Shown: positions 1 to 10,650 of the stretch, piece by piece
Layout of the letters: each line of letters opens with the position of its first letter
Position numbering within the stretch: position 1 is the stretch's first letter
Assembly: GCA_001603665.1 (NCBI GenBank)
Contig: LUZN01000020.1
Coordinates: forward strand, 1-64,000
Origin: Bacteroidales bacterium Bact_22
Lineage (GTDB): Bacteria > Bacteroidota > Bacteroidia > Bacteroidales > F082
Length of the DNA stretch: 64,000 nucleotides
Reading direction: 5' to 3'
Program-made: the position numbers and the translations under genes
Notes under the pieces: model-generated
Databases searched by the model: none
What the model saw: only the letters and a program-made list of their open reading frames with translations
What the model was told of the DNA's origin: nothing

Positions 1-46
1 TTTTGAAATTAAATGAAAAAACACAGAAAATTGTCATTAGATAAAC

Positions 47-101
47 ATTGGCTTTTGGCAATTGGCTTTTGGCTGCCAACAGCTAACGGCCAATTGCCAA
101 A
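47..101. repeat. TTGGC-rich dispersed repeat, copy 1
   Basis: This intergenic stretch is built from TTGGC/GCCAA units and is partly self-complementary. A related run lies inside rmlD at 21351-21378, and both contain ATTGGCCGTT. It is a non-coding repeat; no gene is seen in positions 1-168. Confidence 0.6.
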
Positions 102-168
102 GTTGATTGACAAATACAAGAAACGGTAAGCAATCGAATTAGAAACAACATAAAATGAATACAAAAAC

Positions 169-414
169 ATGAAAAAAATATTATTAACAATAGCGATTTT
201 AATGACAATGGGCTTTTGCGCCAACGCCCAGAGTGACGCATTCTTCAACTGGAATGATGCCGACAACGAGACATACCGTTACAATGACAATGGTGTCACC
301 TTTAACTTGCCGACCGCGCACGGTGTCGATTACGACGGCAACGCTCCGTTGGGAAGCGGTCTGCTGGTACTCACTGCCTTAGGTGTGGGATATGCCATAA
401 AGAAAAAGCACTAA
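169..414 (+). CDS. Small secreted protein with a C-terminal sorting-signal-like tail
   Basis: The 81-residue product starts with a Sec signal peptide (about residues 1-20, ending in ANAQ). A short acidic and aromatic region of about 35 residues follows. The C-terminus is tripartite: a PLGSG motif at about residues 60-64, a hydrophobic stretch of about 13 residues, and the basic end KKKH. This layout resembles protein-sorting tails recognised by exosortase-type transpeptidases, and an exosortase-like gene lies at 56107-56715. No enzymatic domain is visible, and its role is unknown. The stop codon sits inside the stem of the downstream terminator. Membrane anchoring without cleavage is an alternative reading. 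Confidence 0.75.
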   Translation: MKKILLTIAILMTMGFCANAQSDAFFNWNDADNETYRYNDNGVTFNLPTAHGVDYDGNAPLGSGLLVLTALGVGYAIKKKH

Positions 415-434
415 CTTGGTTAGTGCTTTTTTTT
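403..434. terminator. Bidirectional intrinsic terminator
   Basis: A perfect 13-bp stem (403-415 with 419-431, arms reading AAAAAGCACTAAC and GTTAGTGCTTTTT) has a 3-nt loop and is followed by T residues. On the minus strand it also ends in a T run, so it can end both the small secreted gene and the convergent tRNA-Cys transcript. Confidence 0.85.
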
Positions 435-507
435 GAGGTACCAGACGGAATCGAACCGCCGTAAAAGGTTTTGCAGACCTTCGCCTAGCCACTCGGCCAT
501 GATACCT
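435..507 (-). tRNA. tRNA-Cys (anticodon GCA)
   Basis: Read on the minus strand, the acceptor arms AGGTATC and GGTACCT pair (one G-U). The anticodon stem AAGGT/ACCTT encloses loop CTGCAAA, giving anticodon GCA. The T arm contains GGTTCGATTCC. No CCA is encoded. A TATTTTTG promoter element lies just upstream at 522-529. Confidence 0.93.
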
Positions 508-521
508 TGTCATTGGGACTG

Positions 522-529
522 CAAAAATA
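522..529 (-). promoter_or_regulatory. Promoter -7 element (TATTTTTG) for tRNA-Cys
   Basis: The minus strand reads TATTTTTG, which matches the Bacteroidetes -7 consensus TAnnTTTG, 14 nt upstream of the mature tRNA-Cys 5' end. The -33 element was not resolved. Confidence 0.6.
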
Positions 530-566
530 CAACTTTTTTCAATATCCCAACGTTTTTTCGAAAAAA

Positions 567-854
567 TTAATTTTTCCGGCCGTCAATCCAGAGCCACAAA
601 CGCCACATTAGCCAACCCCACGCAAAAAACAAAACATAGTAAACCCACTTCGGTGTCGTGGGCTGGTAAGCGTCCTCGTTGATGATTTCGGAATACTGCT
701 CCGTCGGGATGTCGGCGTAATAATAAGCTCCCGCACCGAAGTCATAGCCCTCGACAACACCCCTGCGGTTCAGCATGATGTAGATGGCCAAAACCAAAGT
801 GATTACCACCACAACGATGGTAATCACCTTGAAAACTATGTGTTTTTTGTCCAT
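567..854 (-). CDS. Small two-helix membrane protein
   Basis: This 95-residue protein has one hydrophobic helix near residues 8-28 and another near 71-90, with a tyrosine-rich loop between them (YDFGAGAYYYADIP). The ATG at 854 overlaps the stop of the YeiH-like gene by one base (TAATG), so translation is probably coupled. That makes it a likely accessory subunit or co-regulated partner of the exporter. The family is not recognised. The reading frame continues upstream of this ATG, but only inside the neighbouring gene. Confidence 0.7.
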   Translation of the reverse strand: MDKKHIVFKVITIVVVVITLVLAIYIMLNRRGVVEGYDFGAGAYYYADIPTEQYSEIINEDAYQPTTPKWVYYVLFFAWGWLMWRLWLWIDGRKN

Positions 855-2191
855 TATTTGAACAAATCGAGGTTCGGGACGTCGAACACCACGCCTGAGA
901 GCAGGAACCATACGGCAAACAGCGTCAGAGCGATGTTAAACACCTGTCCGACAATGTACAGCCACAGCACCTTGCCACCCTGCATCTGCTTGAAGAGAGT
1001 CTTGAAATTGGTATCCAATCCGATGCTGGTGAATGCGAGCACGAAAGCCCAGTTCTTATACTGGTCGAGCACTCCGTTGATAGCTTTCACATCGGCGCCG
1101 CTAGTAGCAGGCATGATGATGAACGATGCCACCAGTGATGCCACAAAGAAACCGATGATGAACTTCGGGAAACGTGTCCATATCTCGCCTGCGCCAACCT
1201 TGCTGTCGCCAGTCTTGTCGACCTTCATGGCGAAGAAAACAGCCACGAAGAACGCGATGAATCCGATAAGGATGTTCTGAATCATCTTGACCATCGATGC
1301 CACTTGCTCAGCTTCAGGTCCGAGGGCGTTACCCGCCAAAACCACAGCGCCTGTCGAGTCGACGGTACCACCGATGAGCGCGCCGCCCATCATCTGGTTC
1401 ATGCCTGCCCAACGGATGATCATAGGCTCAAACACCATCATCAAAATGGTGAAGATGATAGAGATGGAGATTGCCAGCGAGAGGTCTTCTTTCTTTGCTT
1501 TTGCTGCTGCTCCAGTGGCGATAGCTGCCGATGTTCCGCATACCGAAGTGGCTGATGCCAAAGTGATGACCAACGGCTTGTTGCCGATTTTCAACACTTT
1601 TGTGCCAAACCACCACATGAAGATGATGACGATAGGTGTCACAATCCATGCGATGCCGAGACCGTAACCAGCAAATTTATAGATGTTGCTGAACAACACC
1701 GAGAATCCCATGATGACCAAGCCGGTCTTGATGTAAAACTCAGTGCGTATTGCAGGTTTCAGCCATTCAGGGGTGCCCACGGTGTTTGAAATCAACAGTC
1801 CGATGAGCAATGCCCAGAATGCCCACTCGAGGTACATCTTAAGTGTGAATTCGGCGCTTATCATCCTAACAAGGATGCAGATGACGAATAAAACGAGGTA
1901 TGCTGGGATGAATTTGCTGAGTTTCTCGCCCTGCAGCTTGATGCCGATGCCGAACAAAACTCCTGTCACCAAGAAGGTGCGCAGCAACTTAATCCAGAAA
2001 GCGCCGTTAGCGAACTGTGAGGCAAGCGATTTCTTCTCCTCGACGTTTTCCCACCAGTGCCATGTGCCGAATTTTAAGGCCGAGAAGTCAAACCAGCCGG
2101 CCAAAACCGACACGCAGGCTATAGCGATGACGATGAATCCGATCCACACCGCCAACCAGTCTTCTTTTTTCAAAAGATCATTCTTTGCCAT
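854..2191 (-). CDS. YeiH-family putative sulfate exporter
   Basis: The 445-residue polytopic membrane protein belongs to the YeiH/PSE family (conserved hypothetical 698). It has about ten to twelve hydrophobic helices and family-typical segments such as SATSVCGTSAAIATG and GGTVDSTGAVV near the middle, and FTSIGLDTN near the C-terminus. Members are annotated as putative sulfate exporters, but the substrate is mostly inferred. At 445 residues it is longer than the roughly 350-residue enterobacterial YeiH, with extra N-terminal helices. It lies downstream of a porin gene (30-nt gap) and overlaps a small membrane protein gene, forming a three-gene minus-strand operon. Confidence 0.85.
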   Translation of the reverse strand: MAKNDLLKKEDWLAVWIGFIVIAIACVSVLAGWFDFSALKFGTWHWWENVEEKKSLASQFANGAFWIKLLRTFLVTGVLFGIGIKLQGEKLSKFIPAYLVLFVICILVRMISAEFTLKMYLEWAFWALLIGLLISNTVGTPEWLKPAIRTEFYIKTGLVIMGFSVLFSNIYKFAGYGLGIAWIVTPIVIIFMWWFGTKVLKIGNKPLVITLASATSVCGTSAAIATGAAAKAKKEDLSLAISISIIFTILMMVFEPMIIRWAGMNQMMGGALIGGTVDSTGAVVLAGNALGPEAEQVASMVKMIQNILIGFIAFFVAVFFAMKVDKTGDSKVGAGEIWTRFPKFIIGFFVASLVASFIIMPATSGADVKAINGVLDQYKNWAFVLAFTSIGLDTNFKTLFKQMQGGKVLWLYIVGQVFNIALTLFAVWFLLSGVVFDVPNLDLFK

Positions 2192-2221
2192 AATTTTAAA
2201 TTTTGAATTTTAAATCTTAAA

Positions 2222-3298
2222 TTAGAACTTATAGCTTACCATGCATTTAATTATATGGCTGTTTTTGCCTTCAGTCTCATCGGTCGAACCTTCTTTATAA
2301 ACTGTAGTCTGCTTGAGCTGGTAGTTCAGCTTCACGCTTAAGAACTTATATGGCAGGAAGGTGACACCTGCTGTGATGATGCCATACTGGCCGACTTTAG
2401 CATCTGCGTCTTTTGCGAAATAGTCGTAACGGACAAACGGCAGGAGTCGCATCTCATTCTCGCCGCTCTTGAAATCGAACCAATAGCCGGCTATTGAATA
2501 CATGCCGACGCTGCTGAAGTTCTCAACTGTTCCGAGGGTGTCGACGATGTCGCCTGTTGTGCCGGTGATGAACTCTGTACGAGCCACGACTTTGCCGTCT
2601 TTGTATTCTGCGCCGAAGCCCAGACGATCTCTCTTGAGAGCATTTGGTCCGTAATGACCTGTGTAGTACGAAACTGAAGCTGTGATGCTTTTAAGAGGGT
2701 TGATGTTCAAACGTCCGACAAAATCTTTTTCTCTGTTGTCGTCGGAGCTTTGCATCTTGCCGTCTTTAAGTTTGTAAGGTCCGGTGCCGTTGAACACGCC
2801 GACGCTGTAGTCGAACATGTAATGCTCGTCTTTGCCGATTTTCATAAACTTACCGGTAAACATCAAACCCATGTCACGGCCGAGACCGCCAACGCCGCAC
2901 ACATCGCTGTAGCCGACGAGCTTGTTGATAACATCGCCGTAGTCGACTGCTTCGATGTCAACAGGGTTGATTGGATTCTCGATTGAGAACGGGAGCTTGA
3001 ACTGACCGAACTGCACTGCAAAAGCGTCGCAGAATTTGGCCTTTACATAGGCGTCGACCATTGTCGGTACGCTGCTGAAATCTCCCTGAACCTTGTAGGA
3101 GATAACATTGTTGAGGTTTCCGCTGACGGCGAGACGCACACGACGCATACGGAATGAGTTGTCGATGTTGTCGTTGTCATGAACGTCGACCTGATAAAGT
3201 CCTTGGACGAATCCGCCGACTTTAACTTTTTCTTGCGCAAATGTTAAGCTGCTGATTATCATCAACATAGCTAACAAAATGAGTCTTGTTTTCTTCAT
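2222..3298 (-). CDS. Porin_O_P-type outer-membrane porin
   Basis: The 358-residue precursor has a signal peptide (residues 1-21, ending TFAQ) and a beta-barrel pattern of alternating residues throughout, closing with the C-terminal strand MVSYKF. The N-terminal part, with GGFVQGLYQVD and FRMRRVRLAVSGNL, is typical of the phosphate-selective porin O/P family, although anion choice cannot be read from sequence. It is the first gene of the operon with the YeiH-like exporter, so the pair may move a small anion across both membranes; this link is inference. A Bacteroidetes promoter element lies upstream. Confidence 0.85.
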   Translation of the reverse strand: MKKTRLILLAMLMIISSLTFAQEKVKVGGFVQGLYQVDVHDNDNIDNSFRMRRVRLAVSGNLNNVISYKVQGDFSSVPTMVDAYVKAKFCDAFAVQFGQFKLPFSIENPINPVDIEAVDYGDVINKLVGYSDVCGVGGLGRDMGLMFTGKFMKIGKDEHYMFDYSVGVFNGTGPYKLKDGKMQSSDDNREKDFVGRLNINPLKSITASVSYYTGHYGPNALKRDRLGFGAEYKDGKVVARTEFITGTTGDIVDTLGTVENFSSVGMYSIAGYWFDFKSGENEMRLLPFVRYDYFAKDADAKVGQYGIITAGVTFLPYKFLSVKLNYQLKQTTVYKEGSTDETEGKNSHIIKCMVSYKF

Positions 3299-3339
3299 AT
3301 TTTTATAAATTTGAACAATTATTTGTTTCGTTTTCGGTG

Positions 3340-3347
3340 CAAATATA
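3340..3347 (-). promoter_or_regulatory. Promoter -7 element (TATATTTG) for the porin operon
   Basis: The minus strand reads TATATTTG, matching TAnnTTTG, 41 nt upstream of the porin start. No clear TTTG was seen at -33. Confidence 0.5.
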
Positions 3348-3385
3348 CAAAAAAAGTAAACGCTTTTACTATTTTTTTAAAAAAA

Positions 3386-3425
3386 TAAAAAAAAATGTAG
3401 AGACGCATCATGGCGCATCCCTACA
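3386..3425 (-). terminator. Intrinsic terminator after atpC
   Basis: On the minus strand, a hairpin with arms beginning TGTAGGGATGC and ending GCGTCTCTACA is followed by ten T residues. It starts six bases after the atpC stop. The GTAGGGA arm resembles the terminator at 51409 and the repeat inside the gene at 42430. Confidence 0.75.
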
Positions 3426-3430
3426 TTAAA

Positions 3431-3667
3431 TCATTCAGCCAACACCGTTATCTTATTCTCCAACACCTCGCACACACCGCCACGGATGTCGAAAAACTGC
3501 TGTTTTCCACCCTCGTCCTCCACCTTGATCTTGCCTTTTCCCAAGGATGCTATCATCGGGGCGTGGTTTTGCAGAATCTCGAAGAGTCCGTCGCTGCCGG
3601 GCAGTTGCACCAGCACCGCGTCGCCGCTGAAAATCTGCTTGTCGGGTGTTGTTATCTCGAGTCTCAT
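3431..3667 (-). CDS. atpC: F-type ATP synthase subunit epsilon
   Basis: The 78-residue protein matches the N-terminal beta-sandwich of epsilon: MRLEITTPDKQIFSGDAV, then LPGSDGLFEILQNHAP with the family GxxGxxxILxxHAP pattern. It connects the F1 rotor to the c-ring. It lacks the C-terminal two-helix domain that can inhibit the enzyme in E. coli; such short forms are common in Bacteroidetes. It begins three bases after atpD, and a terminator follows. The remaining atp genes are not in the window. Confidence 0.93.
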   Translation of the reverse strand: MRLEITTPDKQIFSGDAVLVQLPGSDGLFEILQNHAPMIASLGKGKIKVEDEGGKQQFFDIRGGVCEVLENKITVLAE

Positions 3668-3670
3668 GGC

Positions 3671-5749
<2,079 letters not shown>

Positions 5750-5753
<4 letters not shown>

Positions 5754-6145
5754 TTCCTCTTGTTCTGATTCATCTTAGCCTCGACGCTCAGCGTGGCGTG
5801 CGGCACGGCGCGCAGACGCTCCTTAGGGATGAGCTTGCCGGTCACACGGCAGATGCCGTAGGTCTTGTTCTCGATACGAATCAAGGCGTTCTCAAGATTC
5901 TGGATGTACTTGATCTGACGGACTGCCAGAGCGCTGTTTTCCTCTTTCGAGAGCACTGCTGCACCTTCTTCCAAAATCTTGAATGTAGGAGCGGTGTCGT
6001 CGGATTCGCTGTTGGCGACATTTTCCTGAAGTAATTCCAGATCTTTGCGAGCCTGTGCTAATCTTTCCAGAATCAATTCCTTGAATTCGGCCAGTTCTTC
6101 GTCAGAATATCTGGTTTTTTCTGATGTGTTGACTGTTTCTTCCAT
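5750..6145 (-). CDS. TraR/DksA-family protein with a degenerate zinc finger
   Basis: The 131-residue protein has a helical N-terminal half (likely coiled coil, about residues 14-45 and 70-93) and a C-terminal region aligned to the DksA zinc finger: YGICRVTGKLIPKERL then PHATLSVEAK. Only Cys99 of the expected four cysteines is present; Thr102, Ser120 and Ala123 replace the others, so classical zinc binding is unlikely. This is usual in Bacteroidetes homologues. By family it would bind the RNA polymerase secondary channel. It is coupled to lspA by an ATGA overlap and follows ileS by 14 nt. Confidence 0.88.
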
Positions 6146-6159
6146 ATTGTTATAGTTTG

Positions 6160-9100
6160 TTATGCTTTCTTAATCATTATTTTTGCCGAGACTTTATCGA
6201 CAAGTTCCTGAGCCTCAACGCTTTCGAGTGTGTCGACCATATGAAGCGTTGCAAGGGTCTCGGAGCAGATATAATCGCAGAAGCGTTCCACCGGCTTCAC
6301 GATGTCTTTGTTGTGCTCTATCGTGAGAATAATCTTGTCGGTGACCTCCAAACCGCTGTCTTTTCTCATGTTTTGCACGCGGTTGATGATCTCTCTGGCA
6401 AGACCTTCCTCGAAGAGCTCCTGCGAGATGGTGATGTCGAGGGCAACGGTCATGTTGTCCTGTGTGGTCACTGTCCAGCCTGGGATGTCCTCGGTGGTGA
6501 TGAGCGCGTCCTCAAGGATGAGCTTAACCTCTTCACCCTCAACAGTTAACGTCACGCCGCCGTTTTTCTCGAAGCTTCTGATTTCTTCCTGCGTCATTAC
6601 GGCGAAGAAACGTGAGAGTTGTCCCATGTACTTGGCGTAGCGCGTCTTCAGCGAGGCGAAGTTAGGTCTGATCTTCTTCACAAGGATGTTGAGCTCGCCG
6701 GTGAGGTATTCCACCTTCTTCACGTTGACTTCCGAGAGGATGAGGCCTTCGACCTTCTCAAGCTGCTGCTTCATCTCGTCGCTGAGCACAGGGATCATTA
6801 TCCTTGACAATGGCTGACGCACGCGGATGTTGGCTTTCTTACGGAGCGAGAGCACCATCGAAGCGACGAGCTGAGCCATCTCCATGCGCTCCTCGAGCTT
6901 CTTGTCGATGAACTTCTCGTTTGCCTTCGGGAATCTGGTGAGATGCACCGATTCGGCGCTGTCGCGGTGTGTCACGGCGTTGAGGTCGCGGTAGAGCTGC
7001 TCGCTGAAGAACGGCGCTATAGGCGAGATCAAGCGTGCCAGGGTGTCTAGGCAGGTATACAAAGTCTGATATGCCGAGGTCTTGTCGTCGGAGCCGTTGC
7101 TCTTCCAAAAACGGCGGCGTGACAGACGCACGTACCAGTTGCTCAAGTGAGCGTCGACGAAGTTACCGATAGCACGGCCTGCCTTTGTCGGCTCGTAGCT
7201 CTCGTAGTCTTTTTCAACTTCTAAAATGAGAGAATTGAGTTCCGAAAGTATCCATCTGTCGATTTCCGGACGTTTTGCAAACGGGATGTCGGCTTCTTTG
7301 TACTCGAATCCGTCGATGTTGGCGTAGAGTGCAAAGAAAGCGTAGGTGTTGTATAATGTTCCGAAGAACTTACGGCGGACATCATCGACTCCGTCTTCGT
7401 CAAATTTCAGGTTATCCCAAGGCTGCGAGTTGGTCATCATGTACCAGCGCACTGCGTCGGCACCGTATTTTGTGATGGCTCCGAACGGGTCGACGGCGTT
7501 GCCTAAGCGTTTCGACATCTTGTTGCCGTTCTTGTCGAGCACCAAGCCGTTGGAAATCACGTTCTTGTATGCCACCGAGTCGAAGCACATCGTAGCGATT
7601 GCGTGCAAGGTGAAGAACCAACCACGTGTCTGGTCGACGCCTTCTGCGATGAAGTCGGCCGGGAAGGTCTTGTCGTTGAGCTGACCTGGCTTGCCCATGT
7701 AATGAATCTGTGCGTAAGGCATGGCGCCACTGTCGAACCACACGTCGATGAGGTCCGGCTCGCGGAACATCTTCTTGCCTGATTTTGAAACCAAAACCAC
7801 GCCGTCGATATATGGTCTGTGTAGGTCGAACTTGGTGTAATCTTCTGATTTATAAGGATTTTCCTTCATAAATCCGGCCTTGATAGATTTCTCAATCTCT
7901 TCGCGGAGCTGTGCCACGCTGCCGATGCAGATCTCTTCGTTGCCGTCTTCGGTACGCCAAATCGGCAGCGGGGTTCCCCAGTAACGTGAACGTGAGAGGT
8001 TCCAGTCGACGAGGTTTTCGAGCCAGTTGCCGAAACGACCGCTACCCGTTGCCTCAGGCTTCCAGTTGATGGTCTTGTTAAGCTCAATCATACGGTCTTT
8101 CAAAGCGGTGGTCTTGATGAACCAGCTGTCGAGAGGGTAGTAGAGCACCGGTTTGTCGGTACGCCAGCAGTGCGGATAGTTGTGGGTGTGTTTCTCGCTC
8201 TTGAAGAGCTTGCCCTGTTCCTTCAGCATGATGACGATCTCGACATCCAACGAGATATCTTTGTCGGTCTTCGTCGGGTCGTAGGCGTTTTTCACGAATT
8301 TGCCTGCGTATTTCTTATATTCTTCAACGTCGACATGAGTCTTAACCCATTCAGGATCAAGGTCTTCGAGGTTGAAGAACTTACCTGTCTTATCGACCAT
8401 CGGCTGTGCCTTGCCGTCTTTGTCGTAGAGGTGCAGCGGAGGGATGTTGGTCTGCTTTGCAACTCTGTTATCGTCGGCACCGAAAGTAGGAGCGATGTGG
8501 ACGATACCTGTACCGTCTTCTGTTGTGACGTAATCGCCAGGAATCACGCGGAATCCGTCGCCGTCAGGCTTCACCCAAGGGATGAGCGGCTCGTAGTCGA
8601 GTCCGACGAGGTCTTTACCTTTACAGGTGCCCAAAACCTCGTAAGGAAGCTTCTTGTCGCCCACTTTCCAGTCTTCGAACTTCGGTTTTTCCTCTTCTGA
8701 CGGGAAGAAAGATGCCATCAAAGGCTTTCCGATGATGATGTAAATCTGCTCGCCGCTGTTCGGGTTTACTGTCTTCACGAGGTTGTACTCGATGCCGGGA
8801 CCCACTGCCAATGCTGTGTTCGACGGCAAGGTCCACGGTGTGGTGGTCCAAGCCACGATCTGCACGTCGTGGAAGTTCACGTCGACGCCAAACGGCAGCT
8901 TCTGGAACTTACGCTGCTCGGCTTTCAGGCGGAACATCGCCACGCAGGTGAGGTCTTTCACGTCGCGGTAGCAGCCAGGCATGTTGAGCTCGTGTGAGCT
9001 GAGGCCTGTTCCGGCAGCCGGCGAATATGGCTGAATGGTATATCCTTTGTAAAGTAAACCCTTGTTATACAAGTCTTTAAGCAGGAACCACAGCGTCTCG

Positions 9101-9573
9101 ATATATTCGTTTGTGAAGGTGATGTAAGGGTTGTTGAGGTCGACCCAGTAGCCCATCTGACGGGTGAGGTCGTCCCATCTGTCCTTGTATTTCATCACTT
9201 CCTCGCGGCAGGCGCGGTTATAGTCGTCGACGCTGATCTTCTTACCGATATCTTCCTTGGTGATGCCGAGTTTTTTCTCCACTCCGAGCTCCACTGGCAG
9301 TCCGTGGGTATCCCATCCGGCCTTACGGCTGACGTATTTCCCCTTTAAAGTCTGGAAACGGCAGAAGGTATCCTTAATGGTACGCGCCATCACGTGGTGG
9401 ATGCCAGGCATGCCGTTGGCTGAAGGCGGTCCTTCGTAAAACACGTAGGCAGTGCCGTTCTTGGTGTTCTCCAAACTCTTGTTGAAGATGTCGTTGTCTT
9501 CCCAAAACTTACGAATCTCATCGGCTATATTGGTGAGATTCAAAAACTTATATTCGCGATATGCGTTTTTCAT
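6160..9573 (-). CDS. ileS: Isoleucyl-tRNA synthetase
   Basis: This 1137-residue class I synthetase charges tRNA-Ile. The HIGH-type motif is HHVM at residues 59-62 and the KMSKR loop is at 685-689. The CP1 editing domain is present (WTTTPWTLPSNTALAV). Its length of over 1,100 residues fits the longer IleS type, rather than the E. coli type (about 938). It is the first gene of the operon with dksA-like, lspA and atpDC. A TATCTTTG promoter element lies about 30 nt upstream. Confidence 0.97.
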   Translation of the reverse strand: MKNAYREYKFLNLTNIADEIRKFWEDNDIFNKSLENTKNGTAYVFYEGPPSANGMPGIHHVMARTIKDTFCRFQTLKGKYVSRKAGWDTHGLPVELGVEKKLGITKEDIGKKISVDDYNRACREEVMKYKDRWDDLTRQMGYWVDLNNPYITFTNEYIETLWFLLKDLYNKGLLYKGYTIQPYSPAAGTGLSSHELNMPGCYRDVKDLTCVAMFRLKAEQRKFQKLPFGVDVNFHDVQIVAWTTTPWTLPSNTALAVGPGIEYNLVKTVNPNSGEQIYIIIGKPLMASFFPSEEEKPKFEDWKVGDKKLPYEVLGTCKGKDLVGLDYEPLIPWVKPDGDGFRVIPGDYVTTEDGTGIVHIAPTFGADDNRVAKQTNIPPLHLYDKDGKAQPMVDKTGKFFNLEDLDPEWVKTHVDVEEYKKYAGKFVKNAYDPTKTDKDISLDVEIVIMLKEQGKLFKSEKHTHNYPHCWRTDKPVLYYPLDSWFIKTTALKDRMIELNKTINWKPEATGSGRFGNWLENLVDWNLSRSRYWGTPLPIWRTEDGNEEICIGSVAQLREEIEKSIKAGFMKENPYKSEDYTKFDLHRPYIDGVVLVSKSGKKMFREPDLIDVWFDSGAMPYAQIHYMGKPGQLNDKTFPADFIAEGVDQTRGWFFTLHAIATMCFDSVAYKNVISNGLVLDKNGNKMSKRLGNAVDPFGAITKYGADAVRWYMMTNSQPWDNLKFDEDGVDDVRRKFFGTLYNTYAFFALYANIDGFEYKEADIPFAKRPEIDRWILSELNSLILEVEKDYESYEPTKAGRAIGNFVDAHLSNWYVRLSRRRFWKSNGSDDKTSAYQTLYTCLDTLARLISPIAPFFSEQLYRDLNAVTHRDSAESVHLTRFPKANEKFIDKKLEERMEMAQLVASMVLSLRKKANIRVRQPLSRIMIPVLSDEMKQQLEKVEGLILSEVNVKKVEYLTGELNILVKKIRPNFASLKTRYAKYMGQLSRFFAVMTQEEIRSFEKNGGVTLTVEGEEVKLILEDALITTEDIPGWTVTTQDNMTVALDITISQELFEEGLAREIINRVQNMRKDSGLEVTDKIILTIEHNKDIVKPVERFCDYICSETLATLHMVDTLESVEAQELVDKVSAKIMIKKA

Positions 9574-9603
9574 AAAAACGTATTTATATTTTCAAACAAT
9601 CTG

Positions 9604-9611
9604 CAAAGATA
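9604..9611 (-). promoter_or_regulatory. Promoter -7 element (TATCTTTG) for ileS operon
   Basis: The minus strand reads TATCTTTG, 30 nt upstream of the ileS ATG, matching the Bacteroidetes TAnnTTTG element. It is back to back with a plus-strand element at 9653. Confidence 0.65.
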
Positions 9612-9652
9612 AAAAAAAGAATTGATTTTCGCTGAATTATTTAAAGTTTTTT

Positions 9653-9660
9653 TAATTTTG
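9653..9660 (+). promoter_or_regulatory. Promoter -7 element (TAATTTTG) for the ROK kinase
   Basis: TAATTTTG matches TAnnTTTG and lies 39 nt upstream of the ROK kinase ATG. It is divergent from the ileS promoter. Confidence 0.6.
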
Positions 9661-9699
9661 CAGTGAAAATTCATCATTTTGAAATAAAAATCATCAGAT

Positions 9700-10650
9700 A
9701 TGAAAATGACTCACTCTATCGGAATCGATATCGGAGGCACCAACACCGACATCGGAATCGTCCGTGCCGACGGCAAAATCATCGACAAGGAAAACCTGCA
9801 CACCAACGAATACTACGACGCTGAGTTGTATGTGAAAGATATGGCCGACAAGATCAAAATCTTGCTCGAGCGCAACCATATCGCTGAGATCGACGGCATC
9901 GGCATCGGCGCCCCGAACGGCAACACTTACACTGGCAGCATCGACAAGGCGCCGAATCTTAATTTCAAGGGTCAGGTGAAGCTTGCCGAGATGATGAAGA
10001 AACACATCAACGCTAAGGTTGTGGTGTCGAACGACGCCAACGCCGCGGCTTATGGCGAGATGATCTACGGCGGCGCCAAAAACCTCGACCATTTCATCAC
10101 CTTCACACTCGGAACAGGTGTAGGCAGTGGCATCATCATCGACAGGAAGCTCATCCTAGGCTCGACGAGTACTGCCGGTGAGCTCGGTCACTCTATCATC
10201 ATCATCAACGGCCGTCAGTGTGGCTGCGGACGCAAAGGCTGCTTGGAGACTTACACCTCGGCCGGCGGCATCCGTCGTACCGCTCTCGAGCTGATGGAGC
10301 AGAATCCTTTGTACAACGGCGTTTTGCGCCAGGTGGCACATGAGAACCTCACCTCGAAGATGGTTGGCGACGCCGCAAATGCCGGCGACCCGATAGGATT
10401 GCAAACCTTTGAAAACGTTGGCTATCTGCTTGGCATAGCGATGGCGAACGCTGTCACCTTCTCCGCTCCCCAGGCTATCTTCCTTATGGGAGGTCCCGTA
10501 CACGCAGGCGAGGTGCTGATGAAGCCTCTGCGCAAGTCGTTCGACGAGCACCTGCTTAACATCTATCAAGGCACAGTGGAGATTAGGGTTTCAGAACTGA
10601 AAGACAACGAAGTGGCCATACTTGGAGCCGCGGCGTTGTGTCAGCTATAG
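9700..10650 (+). CDS. ROK-family sugar kinase (glucokinase-like)
   Basis: This 316-residue cytosolic kinase probably phosphorylates glucose or an amino sugar using ATP. It shows the phosphate motif DIGGTNT at residues 10-16, catalytic Asp112 in SNDANAAA, GTGVGSG at 138-144, and the ROK zinc site made of His164 and CGCGRKGC (Cys174, Cys176, Cys181). There is no N-terminal helix-turn-helix, so it is a kinase and not a ROK repressor. The exact sugar cannot be told from sequence. Its 3' end overlaps the convergent membrane gene by six bases. Confidence 0.9.
   Translation: MKMTHSIGIDIGGTNTDIGIVRADGKIIDKENLHTNEYYDAELYVKDMADKIKILLERNHIAEIDGIGIGAPNGNTYTGSIDKAPNLNFKGQVKLAEMMKKHINAKVVVSNDANAAAYGEMIYGGAKNLDHFITFTLGTGVGSGIIIDRKLILGSTSTAGELGHSIIIINGRQCGCGRKGCLETYTSAGGIRRTALELMEQNPLYNGVLRQVAHENLTSKMVGDAANAGDPIGLQTFENVGYLLGIAMANAVTFSAPQAIFLMGGPVHAGEVLMKPLRKSFDEHLLNIYQGTVEIRVSELKDNEVAILGAAALCQL

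Noticed and set aside
403-434. Hairpin as a riboswitch or CRISPR-like repeat
   Set aside because: It is a simple perfect stem with T tails on both strands, which fits a bidirectional terminator.
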